Below are positions 46,490 through 55,028 of a stretch of 64,000 nucleotides of DNA, in pieces. Origin of the DNA: Ignavibacteria bacterium (GTDB taxonomy: Bacteria; Bacteroidota; Ignavibacteria; Tepidaquicellales; Tepidaquicellaceae); assembly GCA_028714695.1 (NCBI GenBank), contig JAQTLX010000005.1, forward strand, positions 62,001-126,000, read 5' to 3'. The translations under genes and the position numbers were made by a program. The notes under the pieces are model-generated. The model did not search any database, had not been told where the DNA came from, and saw only the letters and a program-made list of their open reading frames with translations. Every line of letters begins with the position of its first letter. The stretch's first letter is position 1.

Positions 46490-47716
46490 TTAATTTCTCG
46501 AAAACCGGCAGAGCAAATCGCACATGCTGTCCTGTATATTTCTGTACGGCTCCCAGTTCTGACCTTTGAAACCGTTCATAGCAATATAAAAAATTAGTAT
46601 TTCATTATCTCTTGAAATAGCATATCCGGTAAGCGAACTGACGCCGTTGATTGAACCCGTCTTTGCATGAATGTTTTTCTCCGCTTCGGTTCCAATCATT
46701 CTTTTTTTCAGCGTACCGTCCACACCCGAAACGGGAAGTGATGAATAGAATACATTGAATATTTTTTCCTGATCGAAAAGATATTTCAGAAGTTGTATGT
46801 AAACGTTTGATGTAACCGCGTTCATGCGCGTAAGTCCCGAACCCTCAACGATTTCATATTCGTTTCTCGATATGCCTATTGAACTCAATAAATCTATGAC
46901 TGCATCGGTTCCTTTGTTCAGCGTTCCCGGAACTCCTTTATAAACCGCTCCTACAACTTTGAATATTGTAATCGCATCATGATTATCGCTCGGTTTATTC
47001 ATGCCTGCAAGCACCTGGTCCATCGAATGAGTAATCCGGGCGATTTCTTTCGGTGAATCCGGAGTTACACCCGAAACAAGAATTCCGTCCAGTTTGACGC
47101 CCTTGGATTCGAGTTCGGTTTTTAAATATGTTGCCGCCGACAATGCTCCGTCCAGGCGGCTCGCGTTTTTGTCGAAACTGAGCGCGTTCACATAAGGCCA
47201 GTACTGAAGTTTCGTATCGCCCGAATAATAATCCGCGAGACCGAAATGCTTGTCGTCAAGAAATGAATCGTCGTAAACTACATTGCCGGTTATTTCTCTT
47301 ATGTTTTTTGTAAGAAATTGCTTTATCATCGCCGCCATATCGGCGCTGCTGAAATCCGGGTCGCCGAATCCTTTTATATAGAGGTTTCCGTTTATTACTC
47401 CGTCGCTGAGATTTGTATCGTCAGTGTATAAAACGGTTTTGAACTCATAACCGGGTCCGAGATATTCAAGAGCAATCGCGCTTGTGATAACCTTCGTTAT
47501 CGATGCCGGTATCATTTTCTTCGCGGGCTGATATTCATATAATAAATCATATTTCGTTCCGCTCACTACCTGTACGGATATATCGCATTTAAGTGTTTTA
47601 ATTATATTATCAAAACCTTCCTTAAGTTCGGCTATCCTGTCCTTTCCTCCGGCAAATACGAACGAAGGAATGAATAAAAGTAGGAACACTATGATTTTAA
47701 GTTTGTTCTTTGCCAT
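46490..47716 (-). CDS. dacB: D-alanyl-D-alanine carboxypeptidase/endopeptidase (PBP4, peptidase S13)
   Basis: 408 residues with a signal peptide (MAKNKLKIIVFLLLFIPSFVFA). It trims peptidoglycan stem peptides or cross-links in the periplasm. The active-site motifs are S72-I-T-K75 in MIPASITKVIT, an SxN motif in MNKPSDNHDA, and KTG in IHAKTGSINGVSSL. The inserted domain between motifs 1 and 2 (ITGNVVYDDSFLDDKHFG) is typical of the S13/PBP4 family. It lies 2 nt downstream of the Nudix gene. Confidence 0.92.
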   Translation of the reverse strand: MAKNKLKIIVFLLLFIPSFVFAGGKDRIAELKEGFDNIIKTLKCDISVQVVSGTKYDLLYEYQPAKKMIPASITKVITSAIALEYLGPGYEFKTVLYTDDTNLSDGVINGNLYIKGFGDPDFSSADMAAMIKQFLTKNIREITGNVVYDDSFLDDKHFGLADYYSGDTKLQYWPYVNALSFDKNASRLDGALSAATYLKTELESKGVKLDGILVSGVTPDSPKEIARITHSMDQVLAGMNKPSDNHDAITIFKVVGAVYKGVPGTLNKGTDAVIDLLSSIGISRNEYEIVEGSGLTRMNAVTSNVYIQLLKYLFDQEKIFNVFYSSLPVSGVDGTLKKRMIGTEAEKNIHAKTGSINGVSSLTGYAISRDNEILIFYIAMNGFKGQNWEPYRNIQDSMCDLLCRFSRN

Positions 47717-47718
47717 AA

Positions 47719-48150
47719 TTATATATAATCCCTGATAATTTTAGTTGCTTGTTTTAAAATTTTTTTAGATTCCTGAAATGTAAGTTTCTCAACAGCCTTC
47801 TCATACGTGCACCATTTAAAATTTAAAATTTCGTCTCCGTCTATCTTCACCTTTAATGTTTCAGTGCTTGCCATAAAGTAATCAACAATTTTATGCACCT
47901 TAACGGTTTCTTTTTTAAAATAATAATCGTCGCGAAAAAATATTTTCTTTCTTATAAAAGATATTTTCTTAATTCCCGTTTCTTCGTATAACTCCCTTAT
48001 TGCCGTATCTATAAACCTTTCCCCCGCTTCGATGTGTCCCTTAGGAAAACCCCAGTGCCCCTGATGCTGCTTAATAAGCAGATATTTCACAGAGCGCGGA
48101 AATTTCCGGAACAATATTATTCCTACCGAGTGATTTTCTTTTGTTCTCAA
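47719..48150 (-). CDS. Nudix hydrolase (Ap4A/diphosphohydrolase type)
   Basis: The complete Nudix box is GHIEAGERFIDTAIRELYEETGI (23 residues, G-x5-E-x7-RE-x-x-EE-x-G), preceded by HWGFPK as in bis(5'-nucleosyl)-tetraphosphatases and RppH-like enzymes. The frame stays open upstream to an ATG at 48201, but those residues lie entirely inside the 3' end of mazG. TTG at 48150, placed 1 nt after the mazG stop, gives a 143-residue protein starting just before SVGIILFRKF and is my preferred start. It probably cleans up nucleoside polyphosphates or mRNA caps; the substrate is unknown. Confidence 0.82.
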   Translation of the reverse strand: MRTKENHSVGIILFRKFPRSVKYLLIKQHQGHWGFPKGHIEAGERFIDTAIRELYEETGIKKISFIRKKIFFRDDYYFKKETVKVHKIVDYFMASTETLKVKIDGDEILNFKWCTYEKAVEKLTFQESKKILKQATKIIRDYI

Positions 48151-48151
48151 T

Positions 48152-48934
48152 TCAATCCTTTTTGTTTTTTGCTTTGTTCCAAACCGCGTCCATTTCTTCA
48201 AGCGTCATGCTTTCCATTTCTATGTTCTTTTCACGCGCGAAATCTTCAATTTTTCTGAACCTGTAAATAAACTTTTCTATAGTCTTTCTTAAAGCGTCCT
48301 CCGGATTTATTTTCATAAATCTCGCGTAGTTCACAATAGAAAAAAGAACATCGCCGAACTCGTCTTCAAGTTTATGCTGCGGCTCGTTGTTCTCCATGTT
48401 TTCTCTTAATTCACCGACTTCTTCGAGTATCTTCTCATATACCGGTTTATGGTCTTTCCAGTCGAAACCTACCTTTGCGGCTTTTTCCTGAACTCTGTAC
48501 GCCCTGAATAAAGCCGGCATCTCAACCGGAACGCCGTCAAGCACGGATATCCTGCCTTCTTTCTTCTTGAGTTTTTCCCAGTTGGTTTTTACTTCTTCGC
48601 TTCCGCTTACTTTTACGTCACCGAATATATGCGGGTGGCGGTGTATGAGTTTTTCCGTTTCCTTTTCGAGCACGCCTGTTAAATCAAATGTATCTGCCTC
48701 TTCACCCAGCACACCGTGAAAGACAACCTGAAGCATCAAATCACCAAGTTCCTTCTTTAATTCTGACATATCGTTGTTGTCAATTGCCTCAAGCACTTCG
48801 TATGATTCCTCGAGCAGGCACCTTCTTAAACTTTCATGAGTCTGTTCTCTGTCCCATGGGCATTCTTTCCGCAGCCTCCTGACTATATTAACAAATTCAA
48901 TGAATTTTTCAGCCAAAATAATATCGTTATTCAT
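48152..48934 (-). CDS. mazG: Nucleoside triphosphate pyrophosphohydrolase MazG
   Basis: 260 residues with the tandem MazG arrangement. N-terminal half: LRKECPWDREQTHESLRRCLLEE (CPWD-x-x-QTH signature) and the metal site ELGDLMLQVVFHG. C-terminal half: KVGFDWKD and EEVGELREN…LEDEFGDVLFSIVNYARF with the second EExxE…EDE metal site. It hydrolyses NTPs, including ppGpp-related or oxidised ones, to NMP and PPi. The stop is followed within 1 nt by the Nudix start, a plausible nucleotide-sanitising pair. Confidence 0.93.
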   Translation of the reverse strand: MNNDIILAEKFIEFVNIVRRLRKECPWDREQTHESLRRCLLEESYEVLEAIDNNDMSELKKELGDLMLQVVFHGVLGEEADTFDLTGVLEKETEKLIHRHPHIFGDVKVSGSEEVKTNWEKLKKKEGRISVLDGVPVEMPALFRAYRVQEKAAKVGFDWKDHKPVYEKILEEVGELRENMENNEPQHKLEDEFGDVLFSIVNYARFMKINPEDALRKTIEKFIYRFRKIEDFAREKNIEMESMTLEEMDAVWNKAKNKKD

Positions 48935-49028
48935 CCGGAATTATAACTTTTTAATCATTTGTATATTGTTATCATATTACTAAATTGCAAGAAGTTATTC
49001 AATTTAAAAACATATCAAATTCTTATTT

Positions 49029-49586
49029 ATGAGGGCTTTCATCTCTTTATATCCCGGAATCGGCGCTGCAAACGAACTTCTGAAAGCGCAAAGCGAATTT
49101 CGTGACCTGCTCGGCGAAAAAGAGGCATATAAAATCAAATGGGAAACCGCAGACAAGTTTCACATCACAATGTTTTTCATCGGAGAAATCGATAACAATA
49201 AAGCAAAAGATATCTGCGGTGATTTCAAAAAAATATCGGGAAATATTACGGGAAAAATACTCTGTGAATCATCCTGTCTGTCCGCTTTTCCCAATACAAA
49301 AAATCCCCGCGTAATAATCTGCGAAGCAAAAAATAAAGACGGAAGAATTTTCAGACTCAACGATATCATTTTAAACACTCTTTCGAAATACGGATTGAAG
49401 CAGGACAAAAAATTCCATCCCCACATAACGCTCGGCAGAGTTAAAAGAGACAGGAACGCGGATATTGACTGCATCGAAGATGTTAAATTCTCACTAAGAT
49501 TTGAAATAGAAGAAATGCTTTTGATGGAAAGCGTTTTAAAAAGCGAAGGCGCGATTCATACTGTGATTGAAAAATTCAAATTGTAA
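49029..49586 (+). CDS. thpR: RNA 2',3'-cyclic phosphodiesterase (2H family, ThpR/LigT)
   Basis: 185 residues with the two catalytic H-x-T/S-x motifs of the 2H superfamily: KFHITMFFIGE (HIT, residues 43-45) and KFHPHITLGRVKR (HIT, around 129). It opens 2',3'-cyclic phosphates on RNA; the cellular role is uncertain. It is a single gene, divergent from mazG and convergent with the aminotransferase gene. Confidence 0.88.
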   Translation: MRAFISLYPGIGAANELLKAQSEFRDLLGEKEAYKIKWETADKFHITMFFIGEIDNNKAKDICGDFKKISGNITGKILCESSCLSAFPNTKNPRVIICEAKNKDGRIFRLNDIILNTLSKYGLKQDKKFHPHITLGRVKRDRNADIDCIEDVKFSLRFEIEEMLLMESVLKSEGAIHTVIEKFKL

Positions 49587-49593
49587 CGGGTAT

Positions 49594-49632
49594 AAAAAAA
49601 GACAGATGCTTCAAGGAGGAAAAGCATCTGTC
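49594..49632 (-). terminator. Intrinsic terminator (minus strand) for the aminotransferase gene
   Basis: Perfect 11-bp inverted repeat GACAGATGCTT (49601-49611) and AAGCATCTGTC (49622-49632) with a 10-nt loop. The seven A at 49594-49600 become the T tract when read on the minus strand. It is ~80 nt past the aminotransferase stop. Confidence 0.8.
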
Positions 49633-49709
49633 AATAAGGAGGAGAACAATAAAAATGAAAAACAACAAATAAAAATTAATTATTCCTTTATTTTTTTTCC
49701 ATACCAAAA

Positions 49710-51140
49710 TTATTCCACAAGCATGTTTTTCACGTAATTTGTGTGAAATTTCTTCATCTGTTCTACAAGCGAAGAGATGTCCGCTCTCGGCGGCAATATG
49801 GTTGTCCTGAAGTGCATCGTGCCCGGCAATTGTCCGAATCCGGACCCCGGAACAACGCAAATACCTGTTTCTTCAAGTAATGCAAGACAGTATTCGAAAT
49901 CTCTTTTTGAGTCGTATGCATATCTTTCGTCAACCGACATTTTCGATACGTCAACCCCGTGTTTATGCGGAAGTTCGAACTTGACAAAAGCATACATTGC
50001 GCCGTGTGGAACTTCGCATTCCATTCCGTTAATTTCATTTAGACCTTCGCCGAGTATTCTTGATTTCGCTTTTAATTCGTTCATTATTCCGTCGCGCTCT
50101 TTCTTGTAGAGTTCATAACTTTCTTCTCCGGGTTTCGGAGGCGCTACCATAAGGTACGTTACTATCTGTCCGTCAACATTTGAGCAAAGCCCGAGCGACT
50201 GGAGTTTTATCAACTGCTCAAAAACTTCTTCTGCCATATTTCTTATTTCGAAATAACCGCCTCTGTGTCCGCATTCTCCGAGAAATCCTTTCGATACTGA
50301 ATGGAAACTGAAAAGCGTTACTTCCTTTTCGTTCATGTCGTGCATTACTTTTGCAAACGATATGAATTTTATTCCATCAAGATAAACGTTTTCCTGATAT
50401 ACTTCATCGGCAAGCAGCGACAGATTGTTTTTCTTCGCAAACCTTATAATCATTTCCATGTTATCTTTGGAAAGCACCGCGCCTGTCGGATTACCCGGAT
50501 TGATTACCGCAATCGCCACGGGATTGATTCCTTTTTTCTTCGAGTCTTCGATGCTGTCGTTTAGAATTTTTTCGTTCAACTGCCATGAATTGCTTTCGTC
50601 AAGGAAATATCCGATTTGCTTTGCGCCGTAAAGAGCGAGCGTAGCGCTGTACAGCGGATACTGCGGAATCGGAATCATCACGCCGTCGTTGCCGCCTTTT
50701 AAAATAAGAGTAAGCGCTGCCTGAACACCTTTGCTTGCTCCGTCGGTCAGTATAATTTTATTTTTATCCGTGGGAATACCGTCGCGGTTTTTTATAAATT
50801 CGGCAATTGCCTCGCGAATGAATGCGATGCCCGAACTCATCGTATAAGCGCCGGTGCCGTTTGGATTTTTTTGCATTATCAGTTTTGCGCGGCTTATAAC
50901 ATCCGCCGGATATATCTTTTTTGCTTCAGGCATATCCATCAATTCGGGATATTCAAGAAGAGAAAGCACCTGTCTGATAAAAGTTACGGGCTTTTGTTTC
51001 AAAGCCTGCGGATTACCTATATTGCAGTAAATAATTTTTCTTCCTTTATCTTCAAGTTCCTGCGCCCTGTTTGTGATTTTGCCTCTAACGGCGTACTGCG
51101 CCTGAATGAGGTTAGGGTTTACATCTTTTATGGTCATCAT
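49710..51140 (-). CDS. Class I/II PLP aminotransferase, alanine-aminotransferase-like
   Basis: 476 residues. The fold-type I features are VINPGNPTGAVL (substrate/PLP Asn), LLADEVYQENVY (Asp-x-x-Tyr), FSFHSVSKGFLGECGHRGGYFE with the PLP Lys in SVSKGF, and FRTTILPP with the carboxylate-binding Arg. The long N-terminus (NPNLIQAQYAVRGKITNRAQ) and the 'ECG.RGGY' block are those of the eukaryotic-type alanine transaminases (GPT/ALT-like). It likely interconverts alanine and 2-oxoglutarate with pyruvate and glutamate; that is inferred from similarity only. Two adjacent ATGs are possible (51140 or 51137). Confidence 0.9.
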   Translation of the reverse strand: MMTIKDVNPNLIQAQYAVRGKITNRAQELEDKGRKIIYCNIGNPQALKQKPVTFIRQVLSLLEYPELMDMPEAKKIYPADVISRAKLIMQKNPNGTGAYTMSSGIAFIREAIAEFIKNRDGIPTDKNKIILTDGASKGVQAALTLILKGGNDGVMIPIPQYPLYSATLALYGAKQIGYFLDESNSWQLNEKILNDSIEDSKKKGINPVAIAVINPGNPTGAVLSKDNMEMIIRFAKKNNLSLLADEVYQENVYLDGIKFISFAKVMHDMNEKEVTLFSFHSVSKGFLGECGHRGGYFEIRNMAEEVFEQLIKLQSLGLCSNVDGQIVTYLMVAPPKPGEESYELYKKERDGIMNELKAKSRILGEGLNEINGMECEVPHGAMYAFVKFELPHKHGVDVSKMSVDERYAYDSKRDFEYCLALLEETGICVVPGSGFGQLPGTMHFRTTILPPRADISSLVEQMKKFHTNYVKNMLVE

Positions 51141-51262
51141 ATATTTTGGGGTTATGTGTATTACAAAAATAGCACTTATGGAATTGTTTAGAAAGGATAA
51201 TTAATATACAAATTATGCTGTTATATTTCTTATATTGTTCTATTTTTATTAAAATCTCAATC

Positions 51263-51679
51263 ATGAAACACTCTATAAATGCAGAATATAAATCCGGGAT
51301 GGCTTTCGATATTGATGTTATGGGACACAACGTCAGGGTCGATGCAAGCCCGGAACACGGAGGAACAGGTTCCGGTCCGTCACCGAAACCGTTAATGCTG
51401 GCAGCGCTCGCGGGCTGCACGGGAATGGACGTTGTTTCGATGCTCGACAAAATGAATATCAAATTCGATGAGTTCAGTGTGAAGGTAGACGGCGAAACAG
51501 CGGAAGAACATCCGAAGAAATATCTGAGAATGAATGCCGCATACAGGTTTAAAGGAAAAAATATTCCGCACGATAAAGTTGAATATGCGGTGAAACTTTC
51601 AATCGAAAAATATTGCGGTGTCATGGCTGTTTATAAAGAATCGGTTGAGATGAGTCACAGCATAGAGATAACGGAGTAA
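51263..51679 (+). CDS. OsmC-family peroxiredoxin-like protein
   Basis: 138 residues from ATG 51263 (MKHSINAEYKSGMAFD). The two redox cysteines of the OsmC/Ohr fold are in place: ALAGCTGMDVVSML and IEKYCGVMAVYK. GSGPSPKPLMLAAL is the conserved dimer/active-site segment. It reduces organic hydroperoxides or acts in a YhfA-like role; the subgroup looks like YhfA/OsmC-like rather than Ohr. The upstream in-frame hydrophobic extension from 51215 lacks an RBS and is not part of the fold, so I exclude it. Confidence 0.88.
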   Translation: MKHSINAEYKSGMAFDIDVMGHNVRVDASPEHGGTGSGPSPKPLMLAALAGCTGMDVVSMLDKMNIKFDEFSVKVDGETAEEHPKKYLRMNAAYRFKGKNIPHDKVEYAVKLSIEKYCGVMAVYKESVEMSHSIEITE

Positions 51680-51748
51680 TTCATTTTCCGTATGTGTTCC
51701 TGCTCATGAACGCGAGAACAAGACATTATATGAATTCTTCGTGAAAAA

Positions 51749-52186
51749 CTATTTTACTACAAATGCCGATTCATAATAATATTCGCTTCCGGATGAAGTC
51801 CAGTTAATCTGGAGTTTCCAGAAACCTTTATCGAGTCTTCCGATGCTTACGACCTGAGTTCTCGATGAATCCGTCATCACCGGAATCTTTACATCCATTT
51901 TGTTGTCAGACGGTCTGTATAAAAGAATGAAATCTTTTGCGCTTGGTTTATCCGGCGCATTTGGAAATGTTATCTTTATTTCTTTTCCTGTGTTCACCAT
52001 AGTCAGTGAGTCCTTAAGCGCGCGTGTTCTGTTTACCCTGTTCAACTGGTCCTGATATTTCAATTCCTTTTCGTAATAATTATCCGTTACAACGTCGACT
52101 TTTTGGTTCATAAAAAATATTACGAAACCAATTATCGTAAGGCAGAAGATTATAAAAGCCGTCAGTATTTTGTATCCCCAGTTCAT
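51749..52186 (-). CDS. fixH: FixH/CcoH-like cytochrome oxidase assembly protein
   Basis: 145 residues with one N-terminal TM helix (WGYKILTAFIIFCLTIIGFVIFF), then NYYEKELKYQDQLNRVNRT, the FixH signature 'NYY.k.l.Yq…', and a periplasmic β-domain ending in a Trp-rich strand (GFWKLQINW). FixH helps assemble cbb3-type oxidase, probably together with CcoI in copper delivery. It is immediately downstream of ccoG (1 nt). No ccoI or ccoS gene follows; the next gene is on the opposite strand. Confidence 0.87.
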   Translation of the reverse strand: MNWGYKILTAFIIFCLTIIGFVIFFMNQKVDVVTDNYYEKELKYQDQLNRVNRTRALKDSLTMVNTGKEIKITFPNAPDKPSAKDFILLYRPSDNKMDVKIPVMTDSSRTQVVSIGRLDKGFWKLQINWTSSGSEYYYESAFVVK

Positions 52187-53560
52187 TTATTTCTTTTGTG
52201 AACCTATGAAGGTCGTTTTAGTTTCATAAAATAATTTCCCGTCCGCAAACACCTGAATATTCAATTGCGTGACAGTTGTCTTAATGTCAGCAGTATTATA
52301 CAGCACCATGAATTCGGCTTCCTGAACGCTTAACGAAGGAAGCACAACATCCTTTCCTATCAATCTTATTTCCGCGCCCGGAGTATTTGTTTTAATCTCT
52401 ATCGGCATATCCTTGAAAGTATTGTTAACCAGCACCGCGTGATAAAGATTGCTTAATTTATTATCCGGCATTTCCTGATAAATCTTTCCCGGCGACCTTA
52501 ATATGTTTGCTTTAATATCGCTCCTCGACATCAGCAATGCCGAAAGAATTGAAAGCAGTATAACAAGAAGCGCGGAATATAAAATCAGTCTCGGAGTAAA
52601 TTTGAATTTAACTTTGTCCTTAATTCCTTTCATCGAGGCATAACGAATCAGTCCTTTCGGTTTCTTAACTTTAGTCATGATTGAATTGCATGCATCGATG
52701 CATGACGTGCAGTTGACGCATTCGAGTTGCGTGCCGTTTCTTATGTCAATGCCTGTAGGGCAAACAGCAACGCACAGATGACAGTCGATGCAGTCACCCG
52801 TAGTTTCGTTAAGTTTGCCTCGCGGCTCGCCTCTAACGTTATCGTAAGCCACTACAACTGTATTCGGGTCAAGCAGAACTCCCTGCAGACGTCCGTAGGG
52901 GCAGACAATTGTACATGCCTGCTCTCTGAATTTCGAGAACACAAAATAAAACACAACCGAAAAAACCATGACAGCGATAAATCCCGTTAAGTGTTCGGCA
53001 GGCGGATAACTAATATAATTCAGCGTCTTATCAATGCCGACAAGATAAGCCATCAGAGTGTTTCCTATGAGCAGCGCGATGAGGAAAAATATCACATGCT
53101 TAAATGTTTTTTTGAAAATTTTCCCGCCGTCCCATGGGGCATTATCGAGCGCTCTCTGCTTAGACGAGTCGCCTTCGATAAAATATTCAATTTTGCGGAA
53201 TACCATTTCCATGAAAACCGTCTGAGGACAAACCCAGCCGCAGAATATTCTTCCGTAAACCGCAGTAAACAAAACGATGAAGACAACGAGTGTAACGAAA
53301 CCCAGCGCCAGCAGATAAAAATCCTGCGGCCCGAAAGGCAGTCCGAAGAAGATGAACTTCCTGTCGAATATGTTTAAAAGCATCAGCGAATGCCCGTCGA
53401 TTTTAATCCACGGAGTTATGAAGAGGAATGCCAGGAGGAAAAAACTGACTATTGTTCTTGCGGTGTAGAATTTTCCTTTTTGTTTTTTGGGATATACCCA
53501 GACTCTCTTGCCTTCCTTAGTTACTGTTGATAGATGGTCTCTGAATGTTTCGTCTTCCAT
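52187..53560 (-). CDS. ccoG: Cytochrome c oxidase accessory protein CcoG (FixG/RdxA)
   Basis: 457 residues. N-terminal TM helices contain the NapH-like FCGWVCPQTVFMEMVFRKIE. Two [4Fe-4S] ferredoxin motifs, CIDCHLCVAVCP and CVNCTSCIDAC, follow a conserved CTIVCPYGRLQG. Another TM helix and a C-terminal periplasmic Ig-like domain complete the family architecture. It is thought to reduce Cu(II) for the CuB site of the cbb3 oxidase. The gene is separated from ccoP, which would normally be directly upstream, by ~1.5 kb of repeat DNA and a GxxExxY gene. Confidence 0.94.
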   Translation of the reverse strand: MEDETFRDHLSTVTKEGKRVWVYPKKQKGKFYTARTIVSFFLLAFLFITPWIKIDGHSLMLLNIFDRKFIFFGLPFGPQDFYLLALGFVTLVVFIVLFTAVYGRIFCGWVCPQTVFMEMVFRKIEYFIEGDSSKQRALDNAPWDGGKIFKKTFKHVIFFLIALLIGNTLMAYLVGIDKTLNYISYPPAEHLTGFIAVMVFSVVFYFVFSKFREQACTIVCPYGRLQGVLLDPNTVVVAYDNVRGEPRGKLNETTGDCIDCHLCVAVCPTGIDIRNGTQLECVNCTSCIDACNSIMTKVKKPKGLIRYASMKGIKDKVKFKFTPRLILYSALLVILLSILSALLMSRSDIKANILRSPGKIYQEMPDNKLSNLYHAVLVNNTFKDMPIEIKTNTPGAEIRLIGKDVVLPSLSVQEAEFMVLYNTADIKTTVTQLNIQVFADGKLFYETKTTFIGSQKK

Positions 53561-53587
53561 ATTATTTTTTGCTGCTTATATTTTTCT

Positions 53588-54362
53588 GCCACAGATTAGC
53601 ACGGATTTAAACGGATTAAAACTATTTCTCTTTATTTTCCGCCACAGATTAGCACGGATTTAAACGGATTAAAACTATTTCTCTTTATTTTCCGCCACTG
53701 ATTAGCACTGATTTAAACGGATTAAAAATATTTCTCTTTATTTTCCGCCACAGATTAGCACGGATTTAAACGGATTAAAACTATTTCTCTTTATTTTCCG
53801 CCACTGATTAGCACGGATTTAAACGGATTAAAACTATTTCTCTTTATTTTCCGCCACAGATTAGCACGGATTTAAACGGATTAAAACTATTTCTCTTTAT
53901 TTTCCGCCACTGATTAGCACTGATTTAAACGGATTAAAAATATTTCTCTTTATTTTCTGCCACTGATTAGCACGGATTTAAACGGATTAAAAATATTTCT
54001 CTTTATTTTCTGCCACTGATTAGCACTGATTTATACGGATTAAAAATATTTATCTTTATTTTCCGCCACTGATTAGCACTGATTTAAACGGATTAAAACT
54101 ATTTCTCTTTATTTTCTGTCACTGATTAGCACTGATTTATACGGATTAAAACTATTTCTCTTTATTTTTCGCCACAGATTAGCACGGATTTAAACGGATT
54201 AAAAATATTTCTCTTTATTTTCTGCCACTGATTAGCACTGATTTAAACGGATTAAAACTATTTCTCTTTATTTTCAGCCACTGATTAGCACCGATTTAAA
54301 CGGATTAAAACTATTTCTCTTTATTTTCTGTCACTGATTAGCACTGATTTAAACAGATTTAT
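53588..54362. repeat. 53-bp tandem repeat, about 14.6 copies
   Basis: Units begin every 53 nt at 53588, 53641, 53694 … 54330; the last is partial. Each unit contains CCACAGATTAGCACGG, then ATTTAAACGGATTAAAA and a spacer CTATTTCTCTTTATTTTC. Variation is limited to a few positions (CAG/CTG, CACGG/CACTG, AAACGG/TATACGG, AACTA/AAATA). The period is not a multiple of 3, so no repeat protein is encoded. It is an amplified version of a dispersed intergenic motif also visible at 54.8-55.0 kb. Confidence 0.95.
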
Positions 54363-54390
54363 ATTTGTAAATCTTTGAAGAAATATTTGA

Positions 54391-54804
54391 TTAAAGTATT
54401 AACCTCTTGAAGTTTAAAGACGGTTCTCCAAAATTAATCAATAGTCCAACTTTGCACTGTGATATTCCCATATAATTTAGAGTTTGTTTAATAAACTCAT
54501 CAACTATATGGTTGCAGGATTTTATTTCTAAAATTACCTTTTCATCAACAACGAAATCTGCACAGAATTGGTGCTTCAGAAGCATACCTTTATATATAAC
54601 ATTATAATTCTTCTCTCTCTCAAACTTAACGTTTGCTAATCTTAATTCATGTTCAAGCGCATCTTTATAAAGAACTTCGAGAAGACCCCTGCCTAACGAG
54701 CGGTGAACTTCCATACACATTCCAATAATTTTATATGTTAAATCCTGATACGCAATATTTCCTTCATCAACATCTGAAATAAGTATTTGATTTTCTTCAG
54801 ACAT
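54391..54804 (-). CDS. GxxExxY protein
   Basis: 137 residues. The signature is G40-LLE-VLY46, following MCMEVHRSLGRG, and a PD-(D/E)xK-like core reads CADFVVDEKVILEIKSC (D…E-x-K). The end NYMGISQCKVGLLINFGEPSLNFKRLI is also diagnostic. This family is common in Bacteroidota and Chlorobiota, often beside repeats; its function is not established. It sits between the 53-bp array and a pair of inverted repeats, inside the otherwise continuous cco locus. Confidence 0.9.
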   Translation of the reverse strand: MSEENQILISDVDEGNIAYQDLTYKIIGMCMEVHRSLGRGLLEVLYKDALEHELRLANVKFEREKNYNVIYKGMLLKHQFCADFVVDEKVILEIKSCNHIVDEFIKQTLNYMGISQCKVGLLINFGEPSLNFKRLIL

Positions 54805-54835
54805 AAAATAAAGATTTAAATTTTATTGTTCTTTA

Positions 54836-54922
54836 GCCGCAGATTATCACCTATAAGAACGGATAGCCGTTTCTTAATTATTGTTTGTTTTAATATTTTT
54901 AAAATCCGTGATAATCTGCGGC
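54836..54922. repeat. Inverted repeat with 15-bp perfect arms
   Basis: GCCGCAGATTATCAC at 54836-54850 and its exact reverse complement at 54908-54922, separated by 57 nt. The arms use the same 'CAGATTA…CAC' wording as the 53-bp array. It lies upstream of the GxxExxY gene. Confidence 0.8.
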
Positions 54923-54963
54923 AGAAAAATATCTTTATATAATTTTTTTAAAAATGACTTCGT

Positions 54964-55019
54964 CACAGATTTACTCAGAGAAAAGTTATAAAATCCGATT
55001 TAATCTGAGTAAATCCGTG
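54964..55019. repeat. Inverted repeat, 14/15-bp arms
   Basis: CACAGATTTACTCAG (54964-54978) and CTGAGTAAATCCGTG (55005-55019) pair with one mismatch. It ends 9 nt from the ccoP stop codon and might act as an RNA 3'-end structure for ccoP. Confidence 0.75.
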
Positions 55020-55028
55020 GCGAAATCT

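Noticed and set aside
53588-54362. CRISPR array
   Set aside because: Units are contiguous with no unique spacers, the period is 53 bp without repeat/spacer structure, and no cas genes are present.
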